From: an uncultured Roseateles sp.
GTDB taxonomy: Bacteria > Pseudomonadota > Gammaproteobacteria > Burkholderiales > Burkholderiaceae
DNA: 64,000 bases
Direction: 5' to 3'
Assembly: GCA_946886855.1 (NCBI GenBank)
Contig: CAMPJJ010000001.1
Location: 97,560 to 161,559 of the forward strand
The position numbers were made by a program, and so were the translations under genes. Every line of letters starts with the position of its first letter. The first letter of the stretch is position 1. Positions 55,811 to 64,000 of the stretch are shown here, one piece after another. The notes beneath the pieces were generated by a model, which had not been told where the DNA came from, did no database searches, and worked only from the letters and a program-made list of their open reading frames with translations.

Positions 55811-58225
55811 ATGCGCTGGCCGGACTTCCTCAACCTGCGGCGGCTGGAAGGGCGCATCGTCGCGTTGTTCCTGGCGCTGCTGCTGGTCGTCCAGCTGCTC
55901 AACCTCGCGCTGATCGACCAGGGCATCGGGCGCAACGCCCGGGCCCAGGTGACCGAGGAACTCAAGGCCGGTGAGCGCATCCTGGTCCAGCTCATCGACG
56001 AGGACAACCAGCAGCGTGGCCTGGTGGCCGACCTGCTGCAATCGGACTACGGCCTGCGCCAGCTGGTTTCGGCCGGCATCCAGGGCGAAGAACTGCGCGC
56101 CATGCTGCAGGACGTCTTCACCAACCTCAGCGAACGGGGCGATGCCGCGTTCATCGGGTACGCGGACGACGCCTTCAAACTGGTCACGGCGACCGACCCC
56201 ATCGCGGCGAAGGTGACGCCGCTGCTGCGCGGCGTGACCCGCGAGCAGCAGGGCCGCACACAGAGCCAGCTGCTCCTGCTGGACGGCAAGGCCTACCAGG
56301 TCGTGGTCGCGCGCATGCGGGCCGCCGGGCTGGGCGGCTGGATCTTCACCGGCTTCGAGATGAAGAGCGACCAGTTGCAGGAGCTCAAGCGCATCGTGCG
56401 CATCCAGGGCGTGCTGCTGGCGCAATCGGCGACGGGGCAGTGGCAGGTCCTCGCGTCGGTGCTCGACCCCGCCGCGACGGCGCGCGCGGTGCAGTCGCTG
56501 CCGACGGTGGACGCCTCGGACCGCGAGGTGCGGACCTTCCACATCCCGCTGGACGACGAGCTCTTCCAGGCCCGCCTGCAACCGCTGGCGCACGGCGGCG
56601 ATACCGACAAGTCCGTGGCCGTGCTGCTGCTGCGCTCGGTGGACGAGGCGCTGGCCCCCTACCGCCGGCTGCAATGGATGCTGCTGGGCTTGAGCGGCGT
56701 CGGCGTGCTGCTGTTCGCAATCGGCGCGGTGCTGACGGCACGTCGCATCAGCGGACCGGTCAAGGCCTTGGCAAGTGCGGCGCACCGGCTCGGCCAGGGC
56801 GACTATGCGCAGCCCGTCGAGCGGCCCTCGCGCGACGAGATCGGCGATCTGGCCGAAGCCTTCGAGGCGATGCGCCAGGGCATCCGGGCGCGCGAGGCGG
56901 AGGTGAACCGCCTCGCGTTCTGGGATCCGCTGACGGACCTGCCGAACCGGGAGCAGTTCCACCAGGCGCTCGCCAGACGGATGGCGGAGAGCGAGGTGCG
57001 CTTCTCGCTGCTGATGCTGAACCTGGACCGCTTCAAGCATGTCAACGACGTGCTCGGGCGCCCGTTCGGCGACCGGCTGCTGCGCGCGGTGGCGGACCGG
57101 CTGCAGCACCTGCTGAAGGACGAGGTCAGCCTGATCGCGCGCGTGGGCGGCGACGAGTTCCTGCTGATGATCGACAGCGCCGGCGCGACCCGGGCCGAGG
57201 CCATCTGCAAGCGCATCCAGCGCGACTTCGAGCGGGCGCTGAGCATCGACGACCAGACCGTGGACCTGTCGGCGGGCATGGGCGTGGCCCTGTATCCCCA
57301 GCATGGGCGCGACCCCCTGCTGCTGCTGGCTCGCGCGGAGCTGGCGATGCACGCGGCCAAGCGCGGCCAGAGCGGCTGCGAGGTCTATGCGCCGAGCATG
57401 GACGCGGCGAGCCAGGAATCGCTGTCGCTGCTGAGCGAGTTGCGGCATGCGATCGACGCCGGCGAACTGCGGCTTTTCCTGCAGCCGAAGGTCGACCTGC
57501 ACGGCCAGAAGATCGCGGGCGCGGAAGCGCTGGTGCGCTGGCAGCATCCGACGCGCGGCCTGGTGCCGCCGATGGAGTTCATCCCTTTCGCGGAGCAGAC
57601 GGGCTTCATCCGCCAGATCACCGCGTGGGTGCTGCATGCGTCGGCGCAGGCATGGATGGGCTTGCAGCGGGACGGGCTGGCGCTGCCGATCAGCGTCAAC
57701 CTGTCGACGCGGGACCTGATGGACCAGGACCTGCCGATCAAGGTGGCGGACCTGGTGGCGGGCGTGCCGCCGCCGGCGCTGTGCCTGGAGATCACCGAGT
57801 CCGCGATCATGGACGACCCGCAGCGGGCACTGCAGACCTTGGAGCAGTTGCACGCGCTCGGGTTCAAGCTGTCGATCGACGATTTCGGCACCGGTTATTC
57901 ATCGCTGGCCTACCTGAAGCAGCTGTCGGTGGACGAGCTGAAGATCGATCGCAGCTTCGTGATGAACATGGAACGCGACATCGACGACGCGAAGATCGTG
58001 CGCTCGACCATCGAGCTCGCGCACAACCTGGGGCTGACAGTGGTCGCCGAAGGTTTGGAAACCGCCAAGCAATGGACGCTGCTGCAGACGCTGGGCTGCG
58101 ACCAGGGCCAGGGCTACTTCCTGTCGCGGCCGATGCCGGCGGAGAAATTCACCGACTGGCTCCGCGGCTGGGAGCCGCCGGACCTCGACGACGCCCAAGC
58201 GAACACGATCCTGGCCGGACTGTGA
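55811..58225 (+). CDS. Membrane GGDEF-EAL cyclic-di-GMP enzyme
   Basis: This 804-residue inner-membrane protein has helices at about 13-35 and 280-302 bounding a Cache-like periplasmic sensor. HAMP follows (ISGPVKALASAAHRLGQGDY). The GGDEF domain (RVGGDEFLLMID intact) and the EAL domain (GAEALVRWQHP, DDFGTGYSSLAYLKQL) both keep their key residues, so synthesis and hydrolysis of cyclic-di-GMP are both possible. It is 8 bp after the cupredoxin-like gene, so the two probably act together, with the exported protein as a possible signal input. Confidence 0.92.
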   Translation: MRWPDFLNLRRLEGRIVALFLALLLVVQLLNLALIDQGIGRNARAQVTEELKAGERILVQLIDEDNQQRGLVADLLQSDYGLRQLVSAGIQGEELRAMLQDVFTNLSERGDAAFIGYADDAFKLVTATDPIAAKVTPLLRGVTREQQGRTQSQLLLLDGKAYQVVVARMRAAGLGGWIFTGFEMKSDQLQELKRIVRIQGVLLAQSATGQWQVLASVLDPAATARAVQSLPTVDASDREVRTFHIPLDDELFQARLQPLAHGGDTDKSVAVLLLRSVDEALAPYRRLQWMLLGLSGVGVLLFAIGAVLTARRISGPVKALASAAHRLGQGDYAQPVERPSRDEIGDLAEAFEAMRQGIRAREAEVNRLAFWDPLTDLPNREQFHQALARRMAESEVRFSLLMLNLDRFKHVNDVLGRPFGDRLLRAVADRLQHLLKDEVSLIARVGGDEFLLMIDSAGATRAEAICKRIQRDFERALSIDDQTVDLSAGMGVALYPQHGRDPLLLLARAELAMHAAKRGQSGCEVYAPSMDAASQESLSLLSELRHAIDAGELRLFLQPKVDLHGQKIAGAEALVRWQHPTRGLVPPMEFIPFAEQTGFIRQITAWVLHASAQAWMGLQRDGLALPISVNLSTRDLMDQDLPIKVADLVAGVPPPALCLEITESAIMDDPQRALQTLEQLHALGFKLSIDDFGTGYSSLAYLKQLSVDELKIDRSFVMNMERDIDDAKIVRSTIELAHNLGLTVVAEGLETAKQWTLLQTLGCDQGQGYFLSRPMPAEKFTDWLRGWEPPDLDDAQANTILAGL

Positions 58226-58364
58226 GGGACAGGTCTCGCCTGGCTTGAACGACGGTCGAGGTTGACCCACTCACTCGTGCGAGTAAGCCGCCCCACTTTG
58301 CTCCCGCTGATTGGGGATGCGATCTCCCCCTCTGAAGCGATGTCTTTTCGCAGGACCTACCGAG

Positions 58365-58622
58365 ATGATTCACGCAGATCTGGGACCCGAACTGGAGGCC
58401 ATCGTGCTGAATTTGATCGAGAGCGGAAAGTATTCGTCGCGCACGCAGGTGCTGCGACAGAGCGTGGAGCTGCAGGCTTGGCGCGAGGCTAGGCTGAAGG
58501 CGTTCGAGGACTCCTTCGCCGAAGGGGTTGCCGAGGCGGCCACCAGTGAGGGCGAAAGCGTCGAAGACGTTTTCCTGCCGTTGATCGCCAAGTACCAGGC
58601 ACTGGCGGACGCGAAGAAGTGA
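58365..58622 (+). CDS. ParD-type antitoxin
   Basis: This 85-residue protein has a ribbon-helix-helix start (MIHADLGPELEAIVLNLIES, GKYSSRTQVLRQSVELQ) and an acidic C-terminus that would wrap the toxin. It ends KYQALADAKK. The ATG at 58365 follows an AGGA site. The stop overlaps the toxin start, the classical arrangement for type II modules. Confidence 0.88.
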   Translation: MIHADLGPELEAIVLNLIESGKYSSRTQVLRQSVELQAWREARLKAFEDSFAEGVAEAATSEGESVEDVFLPLIAKYQALADAKK

Positions 58623-58918
58623 TCGTCCGCCTTCTTCGGAAGGCACGGGCAGATCTGGACGCCATTGGCGAATACATCGCACGGGACAACCCTTCGCGGG
58701 CCCCGTCGTTCCTGGCCGAACTGATGGCCAAGGTCAACGGGCTGTCGACCATGGCTGAGTCATTTCCGTCCGCCCGCCTTCGCCCCTACCCTCACATCCG
58801 GCGCCGCAGTCATGGGCGATACGGCATTTTCTACTCCGTGAACGTCATGGCGCAGCGTGTCATGGTTCATCGCATTCTTCATTCATCTCAAGACCTCGCG
58901 AGGGCCTTCAATGCTTGA
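58619..58918 (+). CDS. ParE/RelE-type toxin
   Basis: This 99-residue toxin of the ParE/RelE superfamily starts with GTG at 58619. It has KARADLDAIGEYIARDNPSR, AESFPSARLRPYPHIRRRSH and the C-terminal GRYGIFYSVNVM, RVMVHRILHSSQDLARAF. ParE members block DNA gyrase and RelE members cut mRNA; sequence leans to ParE. Translation is coupled to the antitoxin. Confidence 0.88.
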   Translation: MIVRLLRKARADLDAIGEYIARDNPSRAPSFLAELMAKVNGLSTMAESFPSARLRPYPHIRRRSHGRYGIFYSVNVMAQRVMVHRILHSSQDLARAFNA

Positions 58919-59000
58919 AAACAATCCAGACTCAGCACATCGCATGACCGGGATCGGAACAACCGAGGGTCGACAGTCCAGCCGCATTGCTTGGATGTAG

Positions 59001-59134
59001 GCGTTTGAAGAATCCATCTCGCGGCAAGGCTGCGGCCGCAGCAGGGAAAGGCAAACCCGCGGACGAAGTCTTCGATCGGCTGATCGCCAAATACCAAGCG
59101 ATGGCGGACGCAAAAGACCGATCGCGTTCCTAAT
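59001..59134 (+). pseudogene. Remnant of a second ParD-type antitoxin, C-terminal part
   Basis: In one frame 59001-59030 reads AFEESISRQG, similar to AFEDSFAEGV of the intact antitoxin. In a second frame the DNA after about 59020 reads GKPADEVFDRLIAKYQAMAD to a stop at 59132-59134, similar to ESVEDVFLPLIAKYQALAD. The two halves are out of phase, so a frameshift has occurred. No N-terminal ribbon-helix-helix is present upstream. It is a broken duplicate of the neighbouring antitoxin. Confidence 0.75.
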
Positions 59135-59143
59135 CCTGACGAC

Positions 59144-59644
59144 TCAAGAGTCTCGGTCTTCAAGCGCATCACACAAGGCTTCAAGCCCGGCGCGCACGGT
59201 CTGCGCACGCACGGCATGCCGGTCGCCGGTGAAGTGTTCCTTCCAGACCCGCACGCGCTGCCGGCCGTGCATCAGCGCGAGCCACACCGTCCCGACCGGC
59301 TTGTTCTCGGTGCCGCCGCCGGGACCGGCCACGCCGGTCACCGCGATCGCCCAGTCGATCGGCGCGTGCGCCACCAGGCCGCGTGCCATCTGCTCCGCGA
59401 CCTCGCCGCTCACCGCGCCGTGCAGGGTGATCAAGGCCGCCGGCACGCCGAGCAGCTCCGTCTTCGCCTGGTTGGTGTAGCTCACCACGCCGCGCTCGAA
59501 CCACTGGCTCGACCCCGCCAGGCTCGTGCACGCCGCCGCGATCAGGCCGCCGGTGCACGACTCTGCGGTGCCCATGCGCTCCTTGCGCTGGATCAGCGCC
59601 AGGGCGATGCGTTCGATCAGTTCGGATTCGTCGGGAAACAGCAT
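59144..59644 (-). CDS. pncC: Nicotinamide-nucleotide amidohydrolase (CinA C-terminal type)
   Basis: This 166-residue amidase recycles NMN to NaMN. It has the nucleophile region GTAESCTGGLIAAACT, VVSYTNQAKTELLGV, and the AVTGVAGPGGGTENKPVGTV loop. It is the stand-alone CinA C-terminal domain without the N-terminal molybdenum-cofactor-like part. It lies 10 bp after pgpA in the same direction. Confidence 0.93.
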   Translation of the reverse strand: MLFPDESELIERIALALIQRKERMGTAESCTGGLIAAACTSLAGSSQWFERGVVSYTNQAKTELLGVPAALITLHGAVSGEVAEQMARGLVAHAPIDWAIAVTGVAGPGGGTENKPVGTVWLALMHGRQRVRVWKEHFTGDRHAVRAQTVRAGLEALCDALEDRDS

Positions 59645-59654
59645 GGGGATCTCC

Positions 59655-60176
59655 TCAATGCAGCAAGGCCTTCGCGCCGGCCAACACCACGAGCGTACAT
59701 GCAGCCGCCACCAGATCGTCGAACAGGATGCCGAAGCCTTGCCACACCGTCACCGGCTGACCAGGCTCGATCTTGAACAGCGCGTCGGCCCAGCGCACCG
59801 GACCCGGCTTGGCCGCGTCGAAGAAGCGGAACACGCCGAACGCCGCGAGCTGCCACCAGAACCCCGCCGGCATGAGCAGCCACAGCACGAGCCAGATCGC
59901 GACGATCTCGTCCCAGACGACCGACCCCGGGTCGCAGGTCCGCAGGTGCCGCGCCGTGACCGTCGAGGCCCACCAACCGATCGGGATGCTGGCCGCGATC
60001 ACCACGCCCCACAGCACCGGCGTCAGCCACAGGTTCAGGATCGCGAACGCGGCCCAGCCCCACAGCGTGCCCACCGTCCCCGGCGCCTTCGGCGCCAGCC
60101 CGCTGCCGAAGCCCATCGCGATCCAGTGGGCGGGGTGCCGGGCCATGAAACCGAAAGTCGGACGCACCGCGCTCAT
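59655..60176 (-). CDS. pgpA: Phosphatidylglycerophosphatase A
   Basis: This 173-residue inner-membrane phosphatase makes phosphatidylglycerol. It has GFGSGLAPKAPGTVGTLWGW, the acidic DPGSVVWDEIVAIW motif, and FFDAAKPGPVRWADA with FDDLVAAAC near the end, with about four helices between. Its start overlaps the thiL stop by 3 bp, a common arrangement. Confidence 0.94.
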   Translation of the reverse strand: MSAVRPTFGFMARHPAHWIAMGFGSGLAPKAPGTVGTLWGWAAFAILNLWLTPVLWGVVIAASIPIGWWASTVTARHLRTCDPGSVVWDEIVAIWLVLWLLMPAGFWWQLAAFGVFRFFDAAKPGPVRWADALFKIEPGQPVTVWQGFGILFDDLVAAACTLVVLAGAKALLH

Positions 60177-61252
60177 GATTTGAAGTGATCGAAGCTCTGC
60201 AGGCGATGCTGCAGCGGACGCCCCGCGCCGTCGACGACGCGCAGGCCGGGTGCTTCATCGATGCGTCCGATTCGGTACACCGGCGTGCCCGCCGCGCGTC
60301 CGGCCTCGAGCACCCGCTCACGGGCATCGGCAGGCGCCGTGAAAACGAGTTCGTAGTCGTCGCCGCCGGTCAGCAGGCACAGCTGCTGGAGGTCTTCCGG
60401 CATTGCGCCGAGTACGCCCGAGCGTGGCAGATCCGCGAGCCGCAAGGTCGCGCCGACCTGGGACCGCTTCAGCACATGGCCGATGTCGCCGGCCAGGCCG
60501 TCCGACACGTCCACGGCGCTCGTCGCGATGCCGCGCAGCGCGCGTCCGAGCGCGACGCGCGGCTCCGGCATTTCCATCCGCAGGCGGACTTCGTCGAACT
60601 GCGACGCGCTCAGCGACAGCGTGCCGCGGAACACCTCCAGCGCCAGCCGCGCATCGCCGAGCGTGCCGCTGACCCAGACCTCGTCGCCCGGCTTCGCGCC
60701 CGAGCGCAGCAGCGCCTGGCCCGCTGGCACTTCGCCCATCGCCGTGATGTTGATGTTGAGCGGCCCCGCCGTCGTGTCGCCGCCGGCGAGCACGATGTGA
60801 TGCGCGTCCGCGAGCTCGAACAGCCCTTGCGCGAACCCCGCCAGGAAGGCTTCGTCGACGCGCGGCAGCGCCAGCGACAGGAAGAAGGCCTTGGGCGTCG
60901 CGCCGCAGGCGGCGAGGTCGCTGAGGTTCACCGCCAGCGCCTTGTGACCGAGCCGTCGCGGCGACACCGTCGACAGGAAGTGCCGACCTTCGACCAGCAT
61001 GTCCGCCGTCACCAGCCACTGATGGCCCGCCGACGGCGTCAGTACCGCGCAGTCGTCGCCGATGCCCAGCGTCACGGCCCCGCCCTCGGTCCGGCCGGCG
61101 CGCCCCGCGCGGCCGAAGAATCGGTCGATCAGGTCGAACTCGCCCAGCGGACGTGCGTCGCGGCGCTCGCCCGTGCCGGAGGGACCGGCACCGGAACCGG
61201 CAACGGCGGATGCACCGGCAGCTGCGCCGGACGCGTCAGAAGAATCACCCAT
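60173..61252 (-). CDS. thiL: Thiamine-monophosphate kinase
   Basis: This 359-residue enzyme makes thiamine diphosphate. It has FDLIDRFFGRAGRAGRTEGG, VTLGIGDDCAVLTPS, VNLSDLAACGATPKAFFLSL, VLAGGDTTAGPLNINITAMG and LLTGGDDYELVFTAP. The first 35 residues are Ala/Gly/Ser-rich and unusual for the family, so the true start may be farther in; in-frame ATGs are at 61261 and 61252. It overlaps the next regulator gene by 8 bp. Confidence 0.94.
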   Translation of the reverse strand: MGDSSDASGAAAGASAVAGSGAGPSGTGERRDARPLGEFDLIDRFFGRAGRAGRTEGGAVTLGIGDDCAVLTPSAGHQWLVTADMLVEGRHFLSTVSPRRLGHKALAVNLSDLAACGATPKAFFLSLALPRVDEAFLAGFAQGLFELADAHHIVLAGGDTTAGPLNINITAMGEVPAGQALLRSGAKPGDEVWVSGTLGDARLALEVFRGTLSLSASQFDEVRLRMEMPEPRVALGRALRGIATSAVDVSDGLAGDIGHVLKRSQVGATLRLADLPRSGVLGAMPEDLQQLCLLTGGDDYELVFTAPADARERVLEAGRAAGTPVYRIGRIDEAPGLRVVDGAGRPLQHRLQSFDHFKS

Positions 61253-61901
61253 GGGCGGCATTGTCGCCGCGCAGGAGGTTGGACAGCTCGACCGCGGACT
61301 TCACGTCCATCTTCTCGAAGACCCTCGCCCGGTGGACTTCCACCGTGCGCACGCTGATGTTGAGCTGGTCGGCGATCAGCTTGTTGGGCAGGCCCTGAAC
61401 GACGAGCTGCATCACCTCGCGCTCGCGCTCGGTGAGATCGCCGACGCGGTGTCCCAGCGCCGACTTCGCGTCGCGCGCGGCGATCGCCTCGGCGCTCTGC
61501 GCCAGCGCATGCTCGACGCGGTCCACCAGCGCGTTGTCCGAGAACGGCTTCTCGACGAAGTCGTAGGCGCCCTGCTTCACCGCCGCCACCGCCGTCGGCA
61601 CGTCGCCGTGACCGGTCAGGAAGATCACCGGCAAGGTCGCCAGCAGGCCGCGCTCGATGAGCCGCTCGAACAGCGCCAGGCCGCTCATCCCCGGCATGCG
61701 CACGTCCAGCAGCAGGCAGCTCGGCGCCGACGGCCAGTCGCGCCCGCTGCGCGGCAGACCGTCCAGCATCGACTCGAACGCCTCGGCGCTGCCGAAACCC
61801 TCGGACAGCAGCCGCCGCGAGCGCAGCAGCCAGGCCAGCGCATCGCGCACCACTTCCTCGTCGTCGACGAGGTAGACCATCGGCAGGGACTGCGGCTTCA
61901 T
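61245..61901 (-). CDS. FixJ/DctR-type response regulator
   Basis: This 218-residue regulator has a receiver domain (VYLVDDEEVVRDALAWLLRS, phospho-Asp in LLLDVRMPGMSGL, FLTGHGDVPTAV, EKPFS) and a LuxR-type helix-turn-helix (LTEREREVMQLVVQGLPNKL, ISVRTVEVHRARVFEKM). It overlaps both the kinase gene upstream (4 bp) and thiL downstream. The FixJ/DctR/TodT group controls oxygen, C4-dicarboxylate or aromatic responses; which applies here is not visible. Confidence 0.92.
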   Translation of the reverse strand: MKPQSLPMVYLVDDEEVVRDALAWLLRSRRLLSEGFGSAEAFESMLDGLPRSGRDWPSAPSCLLLDVRMPGMSGLALFERLIERGLLATLPVIFLTGHGDVPTAVAAVKQGAYDFVEKPFSDNALVDRVEHALAQSAEAIAARDAKSALGHRVGDLTEREREVMQLVVQGLPNKLIADQLNISVRTVEVHRARVFEKMDVKSAVELSNLLRGDNAAHG

Positions 61902-64000
61902 GCGGACGACTCTCCAGATCCAATGACGGGGAAGCGGTCGGTCCCGGGTTTCGAGGCCGACCCAGGCGCATCCTCGCACGGCAGGCTGAACCGGAACTCG
62001 GTCCCGGTCGGCGACGCGGGCGCCACGCGACTTTCGAAATCCATCGCGCCGCCGTGCTGCTCCACGACCGTGCGGCACAGGCTCAGGCCCAGGCCCATGC
62101 CCTCGGTGCGGGTCGTGAAGAAGGGCGTGAACAGCTGGCGCGCGACTTCCTGCGGAATGCCCGGTCCGCGGTCGATCACCGCAAAGCTGAGCCAGCGCGG
62201 CTGCAGGCGCTTCACCTGGATGATCAAGGCCCGGTCGGCCAGCGGCGTCGGGCCGTCCATCGCCTGGATGGCATTGCGGGTCAGGTTCAGCAGCACCTGC
62301 TCGACCATGGTCCGGTCGCAGCGCACGCGCGGAAGACCTTTCGCCAGGTCCATCTCGATGCGCGCGCCGCTCTTGCGCGCCTGCAAGCGGATCAGCGGGA
62401 GCACCGCCTCCAGCAGCTGCTCGACGTTCACCCATTCCCGCGCCGCCTCGCGGCGCCGGACGAAGTCGTGCACGCTCTTGATCACGCGACCGGCGCGCTC
62501 CGCCTGTTCGGCGATGCGCGTCACGGCCTGGCGCACCATGGCCGGCGTCTGCGGATCGTCGGCCTCGCGCACCATCAGGTTGATCGACGCCGTCGCGTAG
62601 CTCGCGATCGCCGCCAGCGGCTGGTTGAGTTCATGGCTCAGCAGCGAGGCCATCTCGCCCACCGTCGCCAGCCGCGCCGTCGCCTGCAGGCGGTCCGACT
62701 GCTGGCGCGACAGCTCCTCGACCTTGCGCTGCGCGCTCAGGTCCAGCACGGCGCTCATCCAGCCGGTCTGCTGGCCCTCGGCGTTGAGCAGCGGCGCCTC
62801 GTAGATCATCACCGGGAAGCGCTCGCCGGTGCTTCGCGCGAAGACGGTCTCGAAGCCCTCGCGCGGCGGCAGGCCGGCCTCCCAGCGCGCCTCGCGGTCG
62901 TGGTGGCGGCGCCAGTATTCGTCGGTGAATTCGGGCGGCCAGTACGGCGGCGCATGCGGCGGACGGCCGGTGCCGACCACCTCCTCCGCCGGGTAGCCGA
63001 CCATCGCGCAGAACGCCGGATTCACATAGCTGATGTTGCCGTCCAGGTCGCGCGCGCGCAGCCCCGTGATCAGCGAGTTCTCCATCGCCTGGCGGAACGC
63101 CAGCGACTCCGCCAGCGCGTGCTCCGCCTGCGCGCGCTTGCGGGTGTCGCGCGCCAGGATGATGACCAGCGCGAACAGCGCCATCGAGAGGCCGAGCACC
63201 AGCGCCGTCGCCAGGTTGGGGATCAGCTGCGGCCGTCCGGTGGCGTTGTCCACCCGCAGTTGCAGGCTCAGGCCCGGCAGGTCGAGCAGGCGCTCCGACA
63301 GGTAGAAGCCGGTGCCGCGCGTCAGGCCCGTGCGCGCCAGGCGCGTGCCGTCCCCCTCGACGAAGGACATCTCGAAGCGACGCGCCTGGTCCTGCGAGAC
63401 CGACTCCTCCAGCAGCGGCCGCAGACCCATGGTCGCGACGACGTACGAGCGCGGCTCGCCCGCACGCACGCGCGGCAGGCAGAGATCGGCGACTTCCATG
63501 CCGTCACCGCCCGGACCGGGCACGAAGTACGAGCGTGAGAACAGCGGCGTGCCTTGCCGCAGCGCGGCGATGCAGGCGAGTTCCGTCTCGATCTGGAGCT
63601 GCTCGCGCGACAGGATCGAGAACAGCGGCGGCGCGTACGGCGTGTCGACGGCGCGGCGCACCTGGCGTTCCGAATCGCGCAGCTCGATGCGCAGCAGCAC
63701 GCGCGTCTGGCGCAGCTGCGCCGCGGCGTTGCCGCGCCAGTCGTCGTCCTCCGCCCACATCAGGCCCTGCAGGCCCTGCAGGTCGCGGCCGATCAGCTGC
63801 TTGGCGCGCGCCGTCACCTCGGCGGCGGCCAGGTCCGACGCTTCCTGCGCGCGGGCCGCCTCATGGCTCAGGGTCAAGGACAACAGCAGCGACTGCGCGA
63901 TCAGCAGCAGCGCGACCAGCGTTCCCCACAGCAGCGCACGCCGCCAGCGCCGGGGGCGGGCGCCCGGGGCCTCCGGACCCCCGGGGCGGGCGCCCCCGCG
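61898..64000 (-). CDS. Membrane sensor histidine kinase, FixL/DctS-like (5' end outside window)
   Basis: The frame runs to the window edge without a normal start codon, so the N-terminus is missing. A TTG at 63883 would cut through the first membrane helix (ALLWGTLVALLLIAQSLLLS). After the helix comes a periplasmic CHASE-like sensor (about 200 residues), a second helix (LATALVLGLSMALFALVIIL), PAS (ENSLITGLRARDLDGNISYV), HisKA with SLLSHELNQPLAAIASYATA, and HATPase (NLTRNAIQAMD, DRGPGIP, GMGLGLSLCRTV). It is coupled to the FixJ-like regulator by a 4-bp overlap. The HELNQPL box is typical of FixL/DctS-class kinases. Confidence 0.9.
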   Translation of the reverse strand, partial: RGGARPGGPEAPGARPRRWRRALLWGTLVALLLIAQSLLLSLTLSHEAARAQEASDLAAAEVTARAKQLIGRDLQGLQGLMWAEDDDWRGNAAAQLRQTRVLLRIELRDSERQVRRAVDTPYAPPLFSILSREQLQIETELACIAALRQGTPLFSRSYFVPGPGGDGMEVADLCLPRVRAGEPRSYVVATMGLRPLLEESVSQDQARRFEMSFVEGDGTRLARTGLTRGTGFYLSERLLDLPGLSLQLRVDNATGRPQLIPNLATALVLGLSMALFALVIILARDTRKRAQAEHALAESLAFRQAMENSLITGLRARDLDGNISYVNPAFCAMVGYPAEEVVGTGRPPHAPPYWPPEFTDEYWRRHHDREARWEAGLPPREGFETVFARSTGERFPVMIYEAPLLNAEGQQTGWMSAVLDLSAQRKVEELSRQQSDRLQATARLATVGEMASLLSHELNQPLAAIASYATASINLMVREADDPQTPAMVRQAVTRIAEQAERAGRVIKSVHDFVRRREAAREWVNVEQLLEAVLPLIRLQARKSGARIEMDLAKGLPRVRCDRTMVEQVLLNLTRNAIQAMDGPTPLADRALIIQVKRLQPRWLSFAVIDRGPGIPQEVARQLFTPFFTTRTEGMGLGLSLCRTVVEQHGGAMDFESRVAPASPTGTEFRFSLPCEDAPGSASKPGTDRFPVIGSGESSA

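Noticed and set aside
63883..63883. TTG at 63883 as the start of the last sensor kinase
   Set aside because: It would cut through a good membrane helix, and the frame is open to the window edge, so the gene is simply incomplete here.

Overview
The window is GC-rich chromosomal DNA of a betaproteobacterium. The gene content and order point to Burkholderiales, probably the Roseateles/Mitsuaria/Rubrivivax neighbourhood. The evidence is leuS-lptE-holA, ptsN-hprK, rsmB-DUF4390-ntrY-ntrX with a short NtrX, fur/bamE/dapB, gloA, hpf, and spacing and codon use typical of that order. The genus is an inference from gene order; no 16S gene is present. Most of the window is housekeeping, with short accessory patches.

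Region by region. 1-1651: the end of a cation/proton antiporter and a YbdK-type carboxylate-amine ligase. 1652-5090: an accessory patch holding a two-gene operon (P-loop ATPase, then ORF6N-domain DNA-binding protein), one unrecognised gene, a small membrane protein and a family of 27-bp palindromes. Two nearly identical 83-bp double-palindrome units lie on either side of the operon, and another palindrome of the family lies inside the ORF6N coding sequence. 5098-11635: murU, transketolase, two paralogous secreted proteins and GAPDH. 11810-21050: a secreted subtilisin with a C-terminal sorting-type tail, a SPOR-like protein, BirA, a SET-domain methyltransferase, topoisomerase III and a membrane sensor kinase. 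21115-28863: an AEC permease, a GNAT acetyltransferase, a two-domain M16 protease, and a BlaI/M56 regulatory pair with a predicted operator.

29071-39497: proA, a DUF4139 protein, queC, a LemA-like protein, folE, rsmB, a DUF4390 protein, ntrYX and tRNA-Phe. 39560-43239: an operon of glyoxalase I, a DUF3034 protein and exported truncated haemoglobin; then a diiron ferritin-like protein and an exported glutathione peroxidase. 43788-47690: corA, hpf, ptsN and hprK. 47738-58225: fur divergent from bamE-dapB-exbB-exbD, then leuS-lptE-holA and a cupredoxin-like protein paired with a GGDEF/EAL protein. 58365-59134: a ParDE toxin-antitoxin pair followed by the frameshifted remnant of a second antitoxin. 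59144-64000 (minus strand): pncC, pgpA, thiL and a FixJ/DctR-like two-component system whose kinase runs off the end.

The most unusual part is 1669-5079. Its palindromes resemble in sequence the stretch of the ORF6N gene that encodes the conserved LRSQ..TSN motif, and the in-gene copy keeps perfect pairing through paired base changes. The layout suggests a self-associated gene/repeat system, comparable in logic (not in sequence) to REP/RAYT elements. Its function is unknown.
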